Positions 10,917 through 23,800 of a stretch of DNA of 64,000 nucleotides are shown here, piece after piece. The number at the start of each line of letters is the position of its first letter. Position 1 is the stretch's first letter. The stretch is from positions 94,721,435 to 94,785,434 of the forward strand of contig NC_058338.1 in the NCBI RefSeq assembly GCF_905475395.1. Direction: 5' to 3'. The translations under genes and the position numbers were made by a program. Source of the stretch: Chrysoperla carnea (lineage: Eukaryota > Arthropoda > Insecta > Neuroptera > Chrysopidae). A model generated the notes under the pieces. It saw only the letters and a program-made list of their open reading frames with translations, had not been told where the DNA came from and did no database searches.

Positions 10917-11455
10917 CAATTAGGATCGACCTTCACCCGTCTGTTTACCGAATGAAAGTTATTTTTTATGAAATATAAAATGTTAACAAATATCCCAGCA
11001 ATGGGTTGCCTAAAAAAATGTGGTCAAGACTACTTTTAGTGAAAATATCAAGAGTAAAATTTTTTGAAATTTTTCACTGACTTGCATGTGTAACGAATTT
11101 TGATCTACTCGAAAGTAAAAGCCATAAAGAATATGCAGGAGCTAAGTTGTCTGCCTCTTTTTGTTCAGTAATATCGCATTTATACAAGTTGTGAACAGTA
11201 ATTACGTACATCTGTTAATTCATTGACTCGTATATCTAAATAAAGATAATTTTATTGTAAATACGGTGCTATATGATTGTCCACAAAAATCAGTCAAAAA
11301 GTTTACAAACTTTCCAAGTTTTGATATTTTTATTAAAAGTTGTCTTGACCATATTTTTATAGGCAACCTACTACAGGGATATTTGTAAATATTTTACATT
11401 TCATAAAAAATAGCTTTCATTCGGTAAACAGATGGGTGAAGGTTGACCTTAATTC
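10917..11455. mobile_element. Foldback element with ~115-bp arms
   Basis: Left arm 10919-11033 starts attaggatcgaccttcaccc and includes gtctgtttaccgaatgaaag and gggttgcctaaaaaaatgtg; right arm 11342-11453 is its imperfect reverse complement. About 300 bases of AT-rich spacer lie between. No coding capacity. Confidence 0.75.
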
Positions 11456-11604
11456 GGATCTTGTACTATAATATCCCTACTTAGTATTATTATTCATTTA
11501 TAGGTAAGTAATGAGTAAGTTTATTGAAAAGGGTGATTAAAAGAGGTAGGTTTGTATTAAGAAAACGTTAGATATAAATTTTTTAATTATTTTTATTAAT
11601 TTAA

Positions 11605-12178
11605 CTAAAGGTCATACTTACCAAAAGAATTTGCATACCAATAACTTTCTAGTAACAAATTTCTGGGTGAGACCACTTACGTACTATTTATCTATCAGGT
11701 ACCAGTAATTTTGTGTACCTTATGTTCTCCTAATACAAATATTGAAAAAAGTTTTTTTGGCCAGCTCCGCGATCTTAGCACCTCATGTACGGAATTTCGA
11801 TTGACCAATTATATACCATCTGAAAGGTCAGAAATTGGTCATAAAAGGTCAGTTGGTCTTTTTAATTGGTCAATATAAACAAATATTGATAAAAAATACT
11901 AAATTTTCTCATATTTGTATTAGGGGAACATAAAGTAGAGTTCGTACAAAACGAAGTGGCACCGAGCAAGAGAGAGTGTAGATACGAGTGCACATACATA
12001 TACATCATACACTCTCTCTTGCTCGGTGCCACTTCGTTTTGTACGAACTCTACAAGGAATTAGTAGTACCTGATAGAGAAATAGTAAGTAATAAGTAAGT
12101 AATTTACCCAAAAATTAGAAATTTGTTATAAGAAAGTTAATGCTCAGCAATTTTTGGGTGAATATGACCTTTAGTTAG
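11605..12178. mobile_element. Nested foldback element
   Basis: Outer arms 11605-11705 (aaaggtcatacttacc ... ctatcaggtacc) and 12063-12178 (mirror image) form an imperfect inverted repeat; an inner pair (ttatgttctcctaatacaaa at 11719-11738 and its complement at 11912-11932) lies inside. A perfect hairpin (11935-12053) sits between the inner pair and the right arm, so one element appears to be inserted in another. Confidence 0.65.
11935..12053. mobile_element. Perfect 46-bp-arm hairpin
   Basis: Arms 11935-11980 and 12008-12053 are exact reverse complements over 46 bases, beginning gtagagttcgtacaaaacga, with a 27-base loop. Absence of any arm difference points to a recent insertion or ongoing arm conversion. 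Confidence 0.9.
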
Positions 12179-13258
12179 CAGACCAAAAACTTTCTGAAAA
12201 TAAATTTCTAATTTATTTTATTTCGGGGTGAAAACACTAACTTACTTTCCCCCTATCAGGTACTACTAATCGATTCTTATCCATTTATTTTTAAATAATG
12301 TTTTAATTTTGTACAAATTTTTAGTATTTTTCTAGGAGAACATGATTCTTAAATAGTTATTTAATTAAAAATCATGTAAATCATGTTCTAATTAAAACAA
12401 AAATTACAAAAGTACAAAATTAAAATTATTTTATAGAAAAACTTTATAAATAAAACCTTTCAATATTTGAATAATTGTATTACGAGAACATAATGATAAA
12501 ACAAATTTTAAAAATTACTAGATTCAATTGATGATTGATGATTTTAAATGTTAATCATAAATCTATTTTTAATTAAAAAATTATTCACATATCAGTTGAT
12601 TCAGGAGAGGTTTCAAATTTTTGTCATTTTTGCCCTAAAATCAAACGTTCTCGTGATACACAGTTAACTTCAAGGGAAAATAATATTTTGGTGTACCTAC
12701 CATGTAATTTAGAGCTATCAGATAACTTATTTCTGGATAATCTGGAAAAATAAAAAAAATAAAACACACAAGATAATCATTGAAAATATTTATTAAATCT
12801 TTGGCCATAATCAAAAAATATTAATTATAATACACAATTTTTTATTTTTAATAAAAATATATTTATAATTATATTTTCTATCTAAGTATTAAAAGACCCA
12901 TCTCACCCTATTTAAAAATATTTCACATTTTTTGTATTTACTACAAAATTTACATGGATATTGGGTCAAAATACTTCTTTTTATTGCTCCTTTTTTTTTT
13001 TTAAATTTAATATTCATTTGTTTTCTATACAATCTTTTACAATTACAAATTATTTTAGATATCAATCCAAATTGGCCATAATTTGTAATTTTTGTAATTA
13101 ATAAAAAAAAAATATATATCTACAAACAAAATGAGCCAAAACTTCGTCGTATTCCTTTAGAATTCAATTCTACATTATCAAAAAGGACACTGTCTTACTG
13201 TCTGTCTGTTGAGCGACTGTCTGTATTAAAAATGGCAGAATACAGACTTCCGTTTCGA
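12179..13258. other. AT-rich spacer
   Basis: Very AT-rich, with short dispersed inverted matches but no gene, RNA or clear element boundary. Confidence 0.35.
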
Positions 13259-14080
13259 ATACTCAAAGTAAAGATGGATCTTAATGCAGAATACGACATT
13301 ACTCAGTTATTTGACAGTTAGATCGACAACACATTTCATTTGCTATGTCTCTGGCCACGTAATTACTGACATACAGAAAAGAGACAGGCTCACTCTTTGT
13401 GTCAGAGTGTAATAATCGGTAGTTGCCTGATGTCAAATTGGCCATATTACCCATAAAAATGTAAAACGAGACTTGATACCATTACGAAATTTGAAAGTTT
13501 AATTTCACTTTTTAATTGATTAAAAAACGAAGAAGTTATCAAAAATTGTTGCCCATCGCTTTTTAGCAAAACAAAGTTTTATATGTAATCTCTATAGTGA
13601 TAAAGTGCAATACTCTATCTCAAATATCTATAGTGATACGTCACTAAACTATATCTTCGTCTTTGTTATACCATGGATATGTCGTAGTCAGATAGTTAAA
13701 TTAGCCGTTTAGTTAAATTTTGTGATTTCGGTCAAAAATTTAATTGAAAAGCCATTAGATGTTATATTTTGGACGATTCCAAGTATTTTTTGACTCGTGA
13801 CAATTTTCATCAAACCTCAACGTTTTCGATATATAACCGAATTTTTGGAAAAACATTTTTTTAACGGTTATAATGGAAAACGGTGAGAATTGGTGAAAAT
13901 TGTCACGAGTCAAAAAATACTTGGAGTTCGTAATAGCACTTTTCCTCAATTTCGTACTAGTAATAACTGAGCTACGAACTTAAGCTATTTTTTAGCCGTC
14001 TGTGTTACGTAACACCCACAACCGCATAAAATATCGTACTCCGCATTAAAAACTATAACTACTTTGAGTATTCACAATGG
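13259..14080. mobile_element. Large degenerate foldback element
   Basis: Arms near 13259-13305 (atactcaaagtaaagatgga, then aatgcagaatacga) and 14030-14080 pair imperfectly, with further pairing through cagttatt / aataactgag. A cleaner hairpin lies inside: 13778-13812 and 13891-13925 match over 34 of 35 bases (tccaagtattttttgactcg). Confidence 0.6.
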
Positions 14081-14745
14081 CAACAATTATATAGGCGCCT
14101 AAATTTACTCTTTTTAAAAACGTAAAAATTAATCTAACCAAATGGACGAATATTATGGTTACACTTTGTATTATAATTTTGAATAAATATAAACAGTGAT
14201 AATTTAAAAAAAAAAAGATAAAATATACTTTTAATACTTCTTTTACAAAAAACTAAAAAAACGAAATTTGTCAAAAATGAAAACAAAATTATCCGTTAAT
14301 CCGTTAAAAATTACCATTATATCGTTATTACGATGTAATAACCATTTAACGAAATATATTTTCGAGACAGCAAAACAACTGTTTACCGAAGATTATCGAA
14401 GCCAGACGAATGATTCCGAAATCTCCTGAAGGTATTCAGTGTAAAGAATTACCATATTGTTACGCGCGGATCGTGTATTACAAGTATAAATCGGAAATAT
14501 TTGTCAACACAACGCGTGTTGTGTTTTTCTCTATCGAAAACATCATAAATCATCTTTACAAGATTTGAAACAACCTTAATTCAAGTAAATATTGAGTAAA
14601 TTTTTAACGGAATGATTTAGAGTTAAAATAAAATTATGAATTCGGTTGTTCGCAGATGTTTTTTTTTTAAATCTAGATCGTTAAAAGTCCATAATTCAAC
14701 GCTTACTGTAAAAAAAAAAATCAAAAATAAAAAATCTAACTTCTA
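14081..14745. other. AT-rich spacer
   Basis: No gene or repeat recognised. Confidence 0.3.
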
Positions 14746-14749
14746 AAGA

Positions 14750-15290
14750 GATATTCTCGACAAAAACAATTTGTATGTGCCAACAAAATTTTGGAATTTT
14801 ACCCGAATAATATAAATTTTAACCGACATATTGCTTGCATAGCCCTAGACTATACTTTTTCTCTGATGATTCCACTTTTATGCCTTACATGGAGGACGAT
14901 AAAACCTCCTTACATGTTATTTGCACCCATCTGAACCGAAACCTTAGATTCATCAATCCTGTGAGAAATCTCGGAGTAGAAGATGTGGGCTTTGTGCTTG
15001 GTGTCTGGCCTTTATAGAATCTTATAGCTTCATTTGTTTAAAATCTCATCTCTTACGCGGAGACGTCTCGACTTGGGGTGACAGGTTTTTCTCAAGGAAG
15101 ACACAGAAGACCCCTTGGTCTAGGTGCTATGTCCCTCTTATGTATTATTATTATAATCATTATTATACAACATTTTCAAGGAAAATTTCAACAAAAACAT
15201 TCTTATATGCCAACAAAACTTTGGAATTTTACCCGATATAATATATATTTTATCCGACATATTCCACAGCCCTAGACTGTATATTTTTTA
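14750..15290 (+). mobile_element. LINE 3' fragment between two copies of a short repeat
   Basis: Bases 15020-15165 contain gacgtctcgacttggggtga, caggttt, then ccttggtctaggtgctatgt and an ATT-rich tail; the same 3' end occurs on the minus strand at 24225-24320, where it follows LINE RNase H sequence. Around it, 14750-14865 and 15175-15285 are direct repeats of each other (tgccaacaaaa, ttttggaattttaccc, agccctagact). So either an insertion split a repeat or two copies flank the fragment. Confidence 0.55.
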
Positions 15291-15921
15291 AGTAAAAACT
15301 TGTATTTTTGATCAAAATTATTCCTCTTTATTCGATCCAGGATCAAACACACTATTTATAAGATCAGATGATGATCATTGCAAAGACCTTCATCAAACCT
15401 TGGTACTAACATATTTTTATAACTCCAACAGCGATCTAGATTTAATATAAACATCCATGTTTCTAATAGACAGTGTTGTACATAATAATTAAGTAATTTC
15501 GTTTTCTTTTTCTAAAAATGTATTTCGTTCTCCCTTCAAAGAAAAAAAAAAGATTTACAATATTTATTGCCAAATATCTAAATTGGGTCTTTTCTAGACC
15601 TTCAGAATCAGATCCGCACATTTCTTAGATACTTATTAATCAGGTACACTATTGTTTTAAATTACACATTTCTAGAGAAATTCGAAATATGTGTACAACA
15701 CTGTAAAACTTAATATAACTTAATTTTTCTATTAAAAAGAGGGATTCAGTTGGCAAAATTTTTGAGATTCAAATAGAAAAAAAAAACAAAACAAAACAAA
15801 AACTGAACCCACTTTTATACATGAATATATCTTAGAATAGCGAATTTATTATTTATAGATATAATTCCATATCGAAATTAGGAAGGAAATATTAGGTAAT
15901 AAACGGGGAGGCCGAGACAAT
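15291..15921. other. AT-rich spacer
   Basis: No gene or repeat recognised. Confidence 0.3.
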
Positions 15922-16437
15922 AAAACTGCACTTACACGGATTTCGAAATTTCCCATATGAATCAATGCTATTTAATGATAGGTACAATATGGGCTAGGTG
16001 TGCCAGTGTTTATCCTGGCAGAAATATTTTTTATATTTTTAATAATTACAAGTATTTTGCACTTTCATGGAAATTAATTTGTAAGAGACCATTTTTTAGC
16101 AAATTTTATCTGTTTTCAGGAAAATTTGGTGTCAGCTCTTATTGTGGCAGAAAGGTCTGCCACACCTATTTTTAATATATAAAGCCAATAAAATTTTACT
16201 CTTATCGCGGAATTACTTTTTTTTAATTTGTTCTTTTTGAGTTCTACTTTCGAAATATCTCGGTGTGACAGCTTAAAACTTGACCAAAATATCTGTCAAA
16301 CCAGTAAAAAATAAAAAAATCCTGGCAAAAAATATTTCTACTAGGATAAGCCCTGGCACACTTAATCCATATTTTACCTATCGTTAAATAGTATTGATTC
16401 GTATGCGAAATTACGAAATTCGTGTAAGTTTAGTTTT
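15922..16437. mobile_element. Foldback element with ~110-bp arms
   Basis: Left arm 15922-16031 (cttacacggatttcgaaatt, then ggtgtgccagtg and tatcctggcagaaatatttt) is the imperfect reverse complement of 16328-16437. The spacer of about 300 bases carries no real ORF; the open frame 15957-16175 lies in the arm and is not conserved. Confidence 0.75.
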
Positions 16438-17455
16438 ACTTTCACAGGCTCCAGGGCTAATTCTTGGGCAAACACTATTGCCCGGATGTTAGCCGTTAAA
16501 CGACACCCATCAATTAGCTTCCTGAACGATATTCAGCATCAAACAGAGAGAAAAATGACTTTGGCTTGGATAACGTTGAACTACTTACCTATCTTAGTCA
16601 TTTTAATTTAGTTCCATTTTTTGTTACATGGCACTGAAATCCCACACACTGTCAATATGGCGTCGGTAAGCAACAATATTGTTGGTGTTTCTTACATTTT
16701 GATTGTTAAAAAAATTGTAATTGTTATTGATATTACCATTTTTAAACAATTGATATTACCATTTTTGGATTTTCCATTCTCAAATCAGCGGATCAAAATA
16801 CTAAGGAAAAACCTGAGAGTATAAAACTAAAGGAAATAATTTTCTTAGAAAATGTTTCAAGCATTAAATTGTTCGAATCAAGAGAGCGTCAATTATGAAT
16901 ACAAAATTTCCATTTTCATATGCAATTATTTCCTTATCAGAAATTAGAATTCGTTATTCTAAGATACTTACAGTTTCTAAGTTCTAGATATTTAAATATG
17001 TAACATGGTTAGTAATTCGATTGCAATAATAAATTCTTAAAATAATTATAAATATTTTGTTTGTTTGAGTTTTACTTTATCAATTAAAAGAAAAAAAAAA
17101 GAAATACTAGAAAAGCCTAGTTCTAGTTCCTACCTCTAAGTAAGTGATTAAAATGGGCGGATATAATTGATAATTGATTATCATTCATTATTTATTAATT
17201 TACAATTTAATCGCTGAGAAAAATAATACCATTAAATTTTCACTAATTCCAACGAAAACAGCCTTTTTTATAACTTAGAAATGAGGAAACATATTAGGAA
17301 AAACCTGTATAAAATACAATCCGCAAGAATAATAACGCGAAATTTTTTGTTTCGTTAAAAATACACAATATTTGTAGGCATGTAGCTTCGTTATCCTTGG
17401 TCTATTTGGGCTCTATCAGGGCTCATATTAACAATAATAGTATATTACACTTTCA
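16438..17455. other. Anonymous spacer
   Basis: No gene, RNA or repeat family recognised. Confidence 0.3.
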
Positions 17456-17660
17456 GGGACCAAAAGTAAAGAATGTTTCAGATCTCAAGTTTATTGTCGC
17501 CCGAGGCAATGTCGAACATGAAATCTCAGAAATTTTTTACTTGCTCTTGTGGTGTGTATTTTTCTGTTCGGCGGAGACAGAAAGCGGCAACTTTGTTTAG
17601 TACAACGGGACAAAAGTTGACACTTTCTCCCCGGAGGGGAGACAGAAGTTTTCTTTTTTT
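17456..17660 (+). repeat. Family E repeat, copy 1
   Basis: Shares caaaagtaaagaa, attgtcgcccgaggc, acttgctcttgtggtgtgta, cggcggagacagaaagcggc and a ccccggaggggag end with 20212-20410. Unlike the surrounding sequence it is GC-richer. Short open frames run through it but differ between copies, so it is probably non-coding repeat sequence. Identity unknown. Confidence 0.6.
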
Positions 17661-18994
17661 AAAAAAGAATGTGTGTACTTATATACGCTCGTAAAAAGTG
17701 ATACATCTTCGGTAATAATAAATATAATAATTTATAAATAATGTAAACAATGTTCGTACATACGCCCGGTATGAAGAAAATATGAGGAGTAAAATCTAGT
17801 GATCGAATAACCTCGATACGTTTTTGATGCGCAACCTATCGAGCGCACGTTTCATTTTTTAGTAATGCGTGTGTATAGCTTGTATACTTTTGTGCTGTCA
17901 ACAAAGCATCTATTGTTTGAAACTAACAATAACTTGACGGACTTAACATACAGTCTAGTTGTTACCCACCGATACAGAATGACATAACTACTCAGCTAAC
18001 GTACATTGTACGTCTTTCGAGTTGTTTTTCGGTTACCATATATAAATTGCACTACATAGTACGTATAACAGATAAAGCATCTATTGTTTGAAAATGGCAA
18101 TGGCCTAATGGACACAGCACACTATACAACACTTAAGGAGCAAACTAAAGTAGTGCATCGGAACTGACACACATAACTTTTTTCCTTTAATAGATGGTCT
18201 TGAATTTTCGATTGTCATGTCAATATTTCGAGTCGTAGAATAAATAGGAGTAGGGTATCTTCATGTTCACTTTTTGCCCTTAAAAAGAACTCTGGTAGAG
18301 CCCAATTGAAGGAAAGATAACAAAGTTATATGCCTTCAAATATGGTGTATTTATAAGGAAACAGGAAACATGGAACACTTGATTTTCTCAGCGAATAAAC
18401 TAAGTGCTCTCTATTAATACTAATACTTGGTCATACTCTAATTTTTTAAATCTTTAACTTCTAGCTCTAATCATTTGTATAAAATTAATAACTGCCATCA
18501 TCTTTTTTTATTTATATAAAAAATATTTGTTTTTAGCTTAGCAAAATATATGAATTTGTTTTATATTTTTATTAAAAAAACTATTTTCATTCTATATATA
18601 TAATTAATTAATTAATTAATTATATGCGCAGCGCAACGCAATGTTATACAAAATACATAATTACAATTCTTATAATTAAAATATTGAAAAAATACTTTCT
18701 TTTTTTTTTAATTCAACAAAATCACGACATACCATCAAGAGTTATGGAAATCAATCAATCAAAATATTTGTCCAAAAATATATTGTGAGATGCAAGAGAA
18801 GAATGTTTCTACATTTCTACATTGAATCTCTTTCTCGTCATATTATTCAAAGTAATCGACTTACGTTTCAAATAAAAATACGCTCAGGCTCAGAATATAC
18901 AGTTTAACAATCCATTTTATTAAGAACAGAAATCCGAGACTCAACTCTTACGTTAAATTTCGATTTTTTCCCTAATTCCCTAAATAAATTTTAT
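17661..18994. other. Anonymous spacer with an (ATTA)n tract
   Basis: Nothing coding. A short microsatellite of repeated attaatta lies near 18598-18625. The motif gcatctattgtttgaaa occurs twice (17906 and 18077), hinting at an old duplication. Confidence 0.35.
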
Positions 18995-19450
18995 ATTATA
19001 CAATCCTAAATAAACTTATATAGACGAACAAAAAAGTTATTTACCAAATTTCGATCTGATCTTTACATAATTTCCGAGATTAATAAATTTGTCCAATGAC
19101 AGAGCACTTAGAAATATAAGGATGTCTTCATCGTTGCATTTAATTATCATACCATGACAATTACTGAGTGGGGTTAAATAAAAATTTAAAAGCGAGATAG
19201 ATAATTTGATAATTAAATACAACGTACAACAATAATTGTTATCTTTTTGTTGTTGTCTTTATCGTTGTATTTAATTTTTATTAAACCCCACCCATTCACG
19301 ATAAAGACATCTTTCTATTTCTAAGTGATCTGTTATTGGCTAAATTTATTAATTGATATGGGTAATTATGTCGGAAATTAGGCTTCAGATCGAAATTTGA
19401 TAAAAAAGCTTTTTCGTTCGTCTTTATAAGCTTATTTAGGAAGGCAAGAA
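18995..19450. mobile_element. Foldback element
   Basis: Arms starting cctaaataaacttatataga at the left and the mirror image ending cttatttagg at the right, with gacgaacaaaaaag, aaatttcgatctga and the inner tgcatttaa blocks paired across a centre near 19220. Its outer arm resembles the TA-flanked hairpins at 41147-42049 (agctcataaagacgaag) at low similarity. Confidence 0.65.
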
Positions 19451-20211
19451 TTATACAGTAAATTATAGAACACCTCGTATAAATACGTATTTTGACTGCC
19501 ATGTAGTCATCATCATTATGAATTAGCTAAGCGTAAAAGAAGATAACTGATATCTTCTTTTTCAGAGAACCTGGACAATCTTTAAGTGTGCCACGAAGTT
19601 AAAATTCATGAATTGAAGACGATTAATCAATGTTAAGCTTATGGCGCAATTAATAATCTTTCTGGTTCTCTGAAAATGCATGCCTATGAAAATTTTTGTA
19701 TGGGAAAAGTATGTTTAGCACAGCTTTGATGATAATTTTTAAAATTTCTGTTCTTGAGAAACTGAGTTGCCAAAATGTAACCTAGCTTACCTGACCCTAT
19801 AAATTTTGATTGAAATTAAAGAAGTGATTTCTAATTAGTCAATAATTTAATACTTGAGTCAAATTTGAAGCAATGATTTGATTTATTGATGATGATTTAT
19901 TTATTTTTGATAATTTTGTAAACTTGTAAAGTAATTTGGCAAGATTTTACTAATATTAAAAGAGGATACTAGAAAATTCTAAACTTTTTTTTAAATTCCA
20001 AACCAAAATCAAATCATATTGTTCATATTTTTGGTTGACCAGCAACATTTTTAAAAATACCAGAGTGCCCACAGTCAATATAAATTGGACCCAAACGCGG
20101 ATATAATATATAGAATGGGTCATTTTAATCGACCCCCTTACGTAAGATGCCCTCTTTCGTATACGCGACACAAAGCGTTTAAAGTGAGCCGAAAATAGTA
20201 TGTTAGTCATC

Positions 20212-20410
20212 TAGAAAGCAAAAGTAAAGAAAGTCTAAGATTTCATGTTCATTGTCGCCTGAGGCGAAATCGAAGATGACAAACATGAAAACTTCATTAC
20301 TTGCTCCCGTGGTGTGTATACTATTTTCTGCTCGACGGAGGCGGAAAGCGGCAACTAAGATTAGCAAAGTGGGACGAAAGTAGACTTTTTCCGCTCGCAG
20401 GGAAGAAAAA
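20212..20410 (+). repeat. Family E repeat, copy 2
   Basis: Second copy of the repeat at 17456-17660 in the same orientation: attgtcgcctgaggcga, acttgctcccgtggtgtgta, cgacggaggcggaaagcggc. Lies just downstream of the raskol 3' end, so it may overlap its 3' UTR. Bases 19451-20211 before it hold nothing recognised. Confidence 0.6.
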
Positions 20411-20509
20411 TGTATTTTATTTAATGGTTTTCGTTATTTTTGGACTGAGTTTTATTTTATTTCTGTGCTTGAGTGCCACAATCGAGAGATCGTTTACCTA
20501 GTAATCTAT

Positions 20510-20515
20510 TTTATT
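20510..20515 (-). terminator. Possible polyadenylation signal of the RasGAP gene
   Basis: AATAAA on the minus strand, about 50 bases after the stop codon at 20564. Other hexamers are possible in such AT-rich DNA. Confidence 0.3.
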
Positions 20516-20563
20516 ATTGTAAAAGATGGGAAAGGGGAGGCACTTGGTATTTAAATAAAAATT

Positions 20564-20659
20564 TTAACATTTTGATGATTTAATTAAGGTGTTAACATCC
20601 GTTAACATTGTATTATCATTTTGATTATTATTGTTTGATGATGTAGTCGTACTTTGTTG

Positions 20660-20690
<31 letters not shown>

Positions 20691-20849
20691 CTAAGTTTTA
20701 ATGTACTTAAAGCAGATAATAAGCGATTGTTTGCAGCATCTAAAGCAGCAATTTGATGTTCTTGAGCTTCGATCACACGTTGTTTATGTGACAAAGCTAA
20801 CGACATTTTTTGTTGTTCACGACGCAATTCTTCTTCAACATTTATTAAT
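20564..20849 (-). CDS. raskol: raskol exon 10 (C-terminal coiled coil)
   Basis: Acceptor GATTTGAATAG. Encodes [16 protein letters not shown], a long helix to LSTLKLRY, then nine asparagines from an (AAT)n tract (20660-20688) and a short tail ending SSKC and [11 protein letters not shown] is conserved to the end of vertebrate SynGAP-family proteins. Confidence 0.9.
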
Positions 20850-23800
20850 CTATTCAAATCAACAAAATAAAAATTTATTCAAATGTAATATAGCACATAG
20901 CTTTACTTAGCATTTCACATTAGCTAGCCATACATCAACAATTCTTTTCTACAATAACGAATACTCCGGGATTCAACGTCACAAAAGACACTGCATTGTA
21001 GAGAGTGTTTTTTCTTGAGAGATTCAAATCTTTGAGTTGGCAACACTACTTTGTTTGATAACCGATTTGACAGCAGACAATGTTTTTAGTTTGGTTCAAA
21101 TTGTTGAAATTTTTTTTAACAAAATTTTACTTCTGTTCGGCCACATGACTCAAATCATATTCAAGCAGACAAGGGGGTGCCAAATTATTTACGACGACTA
21201 AAAAAACACGGCTGTCGTCTGATTTTTCACATCGCCTAGAAGCCCCACAAAATCTGATGGAGCCGTGCTTTTTTTCAGTCTTCGTAAATATCTTAGCGCC
21301 CTTTGCCTTCTCATAAAAGTTTGCCTTTTCCCCCTTCTTTATTTTAGTCTTCGTTAATCAACTTCTCTAAACACACAATTGTGCTTATGCAAAAGAATAA
21401 TTTGTCTTTTCCTCTTTCTAAGCGGATACAGGGCCCTTGGCAGTTGCTTTATCCGCCTAATGATTAATCTGTCACTGCTTACAATCAAAATGAAAGTTTT
21501 CCATTTCTTAAAGTTTTTTTTTAATGTCTATTTTTGAACATTGACTCCTGATTTAGGATTAAATAAAACAAAGAAAATATTTTTTAATATCAATAAAACA
21601 GGCTTTATTGGAAAGATCGTTTTATGCCATTAAAGCTTGTATATGATTTGGGTCATGTAAACGAAAAGAACTATTATTATGTTTAAAAAAATTCCTACAA
21701 CTTGAAAGCGTTGCTCTTCGTGAGTCCATAAGTATGGCGTTTATGGATGTCGGTCTCGGTACGATAGTTTCTTTCTTACAGGAAAGAGTGTTCGCATATG
21801 ACTAGCTATTAGGAAGAACATTCAAGTATTTTCCATTTAGATATTTCATTCAAAACTTGGAGGCACCCTTTTGGGACATCCTTTCCTTCAATTAATTTCT
21901 TTTAAATATCCTTAAAAAGATACATTTTGAAAGTTAACCAAATTTTAGAAAAATGACTACTTTCAAAAAATAATTATGTCATAATAAACAGATTATGTGC
22001 AATAATACTTGAACGCCCTCTTGAACATCAAATTCAAATAAGCGTTTTTATTTATTTAGCGCAAACCATAAATATTTATACCAAAATTAGATGGCTAACC
22101 AAAAAAAACTACCTAATTAACTCTAACAAAATAACTAAGCTACTTTTGATTAAATTTAAAAAAAAATCATAATATTTTACCCGCAATTCATTCACGAAGG
22201 GAACGAATGAATATCCGGACAACGTGGGATATAAGTCGAAAATAAATAGAATTTGATGTCGTTCTCTTCGTGAATGAGGTGAAAATAAATATTCCATTTT
22301 TGTCACTTATGTTAACCGGAATGTTTTCATTTGTCACTTGTCCTCAATACATGAAATTTTTGTACAAAACATCAAAATGACGGTACATTTAAAAATAACA
22401 TCGAAAATGGAATATCCTTCATAGAAAAGAATTGTGAATAGAAATCAAGTAAAAGAATTTATGAAATATTAACAGTTGTTAGCTATCTTGATTTAGTATA
22501 GAGATAGTATAGAGATCTGTGAATTAAAACTGAAATACATCTGTCCATAAAATAGTATCATATATTAATCTAATATATTAACTAATTTTTTTAAATTCTC
22601 TCAGAGTTTGGAAAGGCATCAAAATATTACGATCCCTGAAAATTTTTCAGAATAATTTAACCCTTCAGAACGGTTGCTTAGAGAGATTCTCTCACGCTTA
22701 TTTTAAAACGATTTTTTTTCAAAATTTCAAACGGAATGTCCACTTGACGTCTGTTTACTTTTGAAAGTAAAGTTGGCAAAAAAAAAAACGCAATTCGGAT
22801 GACTTCGTTATACTTTACTAATATTATATTATAATACTAATTAGTATTATAATATGTGAAAGTAAGGTTGTTTGTTTGTGACGTTTTCACGCAAAAATTA
22901 CTGAATGGACTTCATCACACTAACACATGAGTTATAATTTATAAAGATATATTAAAAAAAAAAAAAGAATTAATTAAATAATTAAATTTAGTCAGACATT
23001 CACTGCGCCATCTATGAGTGTAATTTTGAACCATGAATTGAAGATTTCTGTAAAAATGGTGAACATAAAAGTGTAAAACAATCCCTATCTCTATTTCGAA
23101 TGGTATAGAAGGGGGATAAGCGAGAGCAAAGGGAGGTGAAAGTTATAACACGGCTTTTACTTTTAATCATCAGTCTTTACTTTTAAGCACAGCGAAGTGG
23201 GCGGATACCAAGCTAGTATTTTATAAGTGAGATTATCTATCCAGAATATTTAATAAGTAAATTTATTATACTATTCTTTCATATGAATTAATGTATTTCC
23301 ACACTTAAGCATATGTAACCTAAAAACATATTGTAAATAAAGTTTGAAATTTCATTCTTGACGCTTGAGCAATAGTGTGAGGGCCAGTCGAAAGGATTAA
23401 AGAATACTTCTACAAAGTTATACAAAAATTAAAGAACCAGGCCCGGAATTCTTAAGAACTTAATATTTTTTCTGTTTATTTATTTATTTTTGGACAGATG
23501 AAAAGTAACTAAGTACAAGCAGGAATAAATAAAATAAAGATAAAAAATAAACAAATCAAAAGTACAAACCTGTTAATAATTTCTTTCATTTTATTGTCAC
23601 TATCAATGGTGGTTGTAGTCACACATAGATCCGGTGTTGAATTACCATATTCAGAACGTTCTAACTTACGTCTCAACTCATCGACGGACGCTTGTAAACG
23701 TTCAATCTGACGTTCATAATGTTCAACACTCTCTTTACTACTTGGTGTGTTGGGTGCATTATCACTCGTACCCGTACACCCTGTATCAATCATTAAACGT

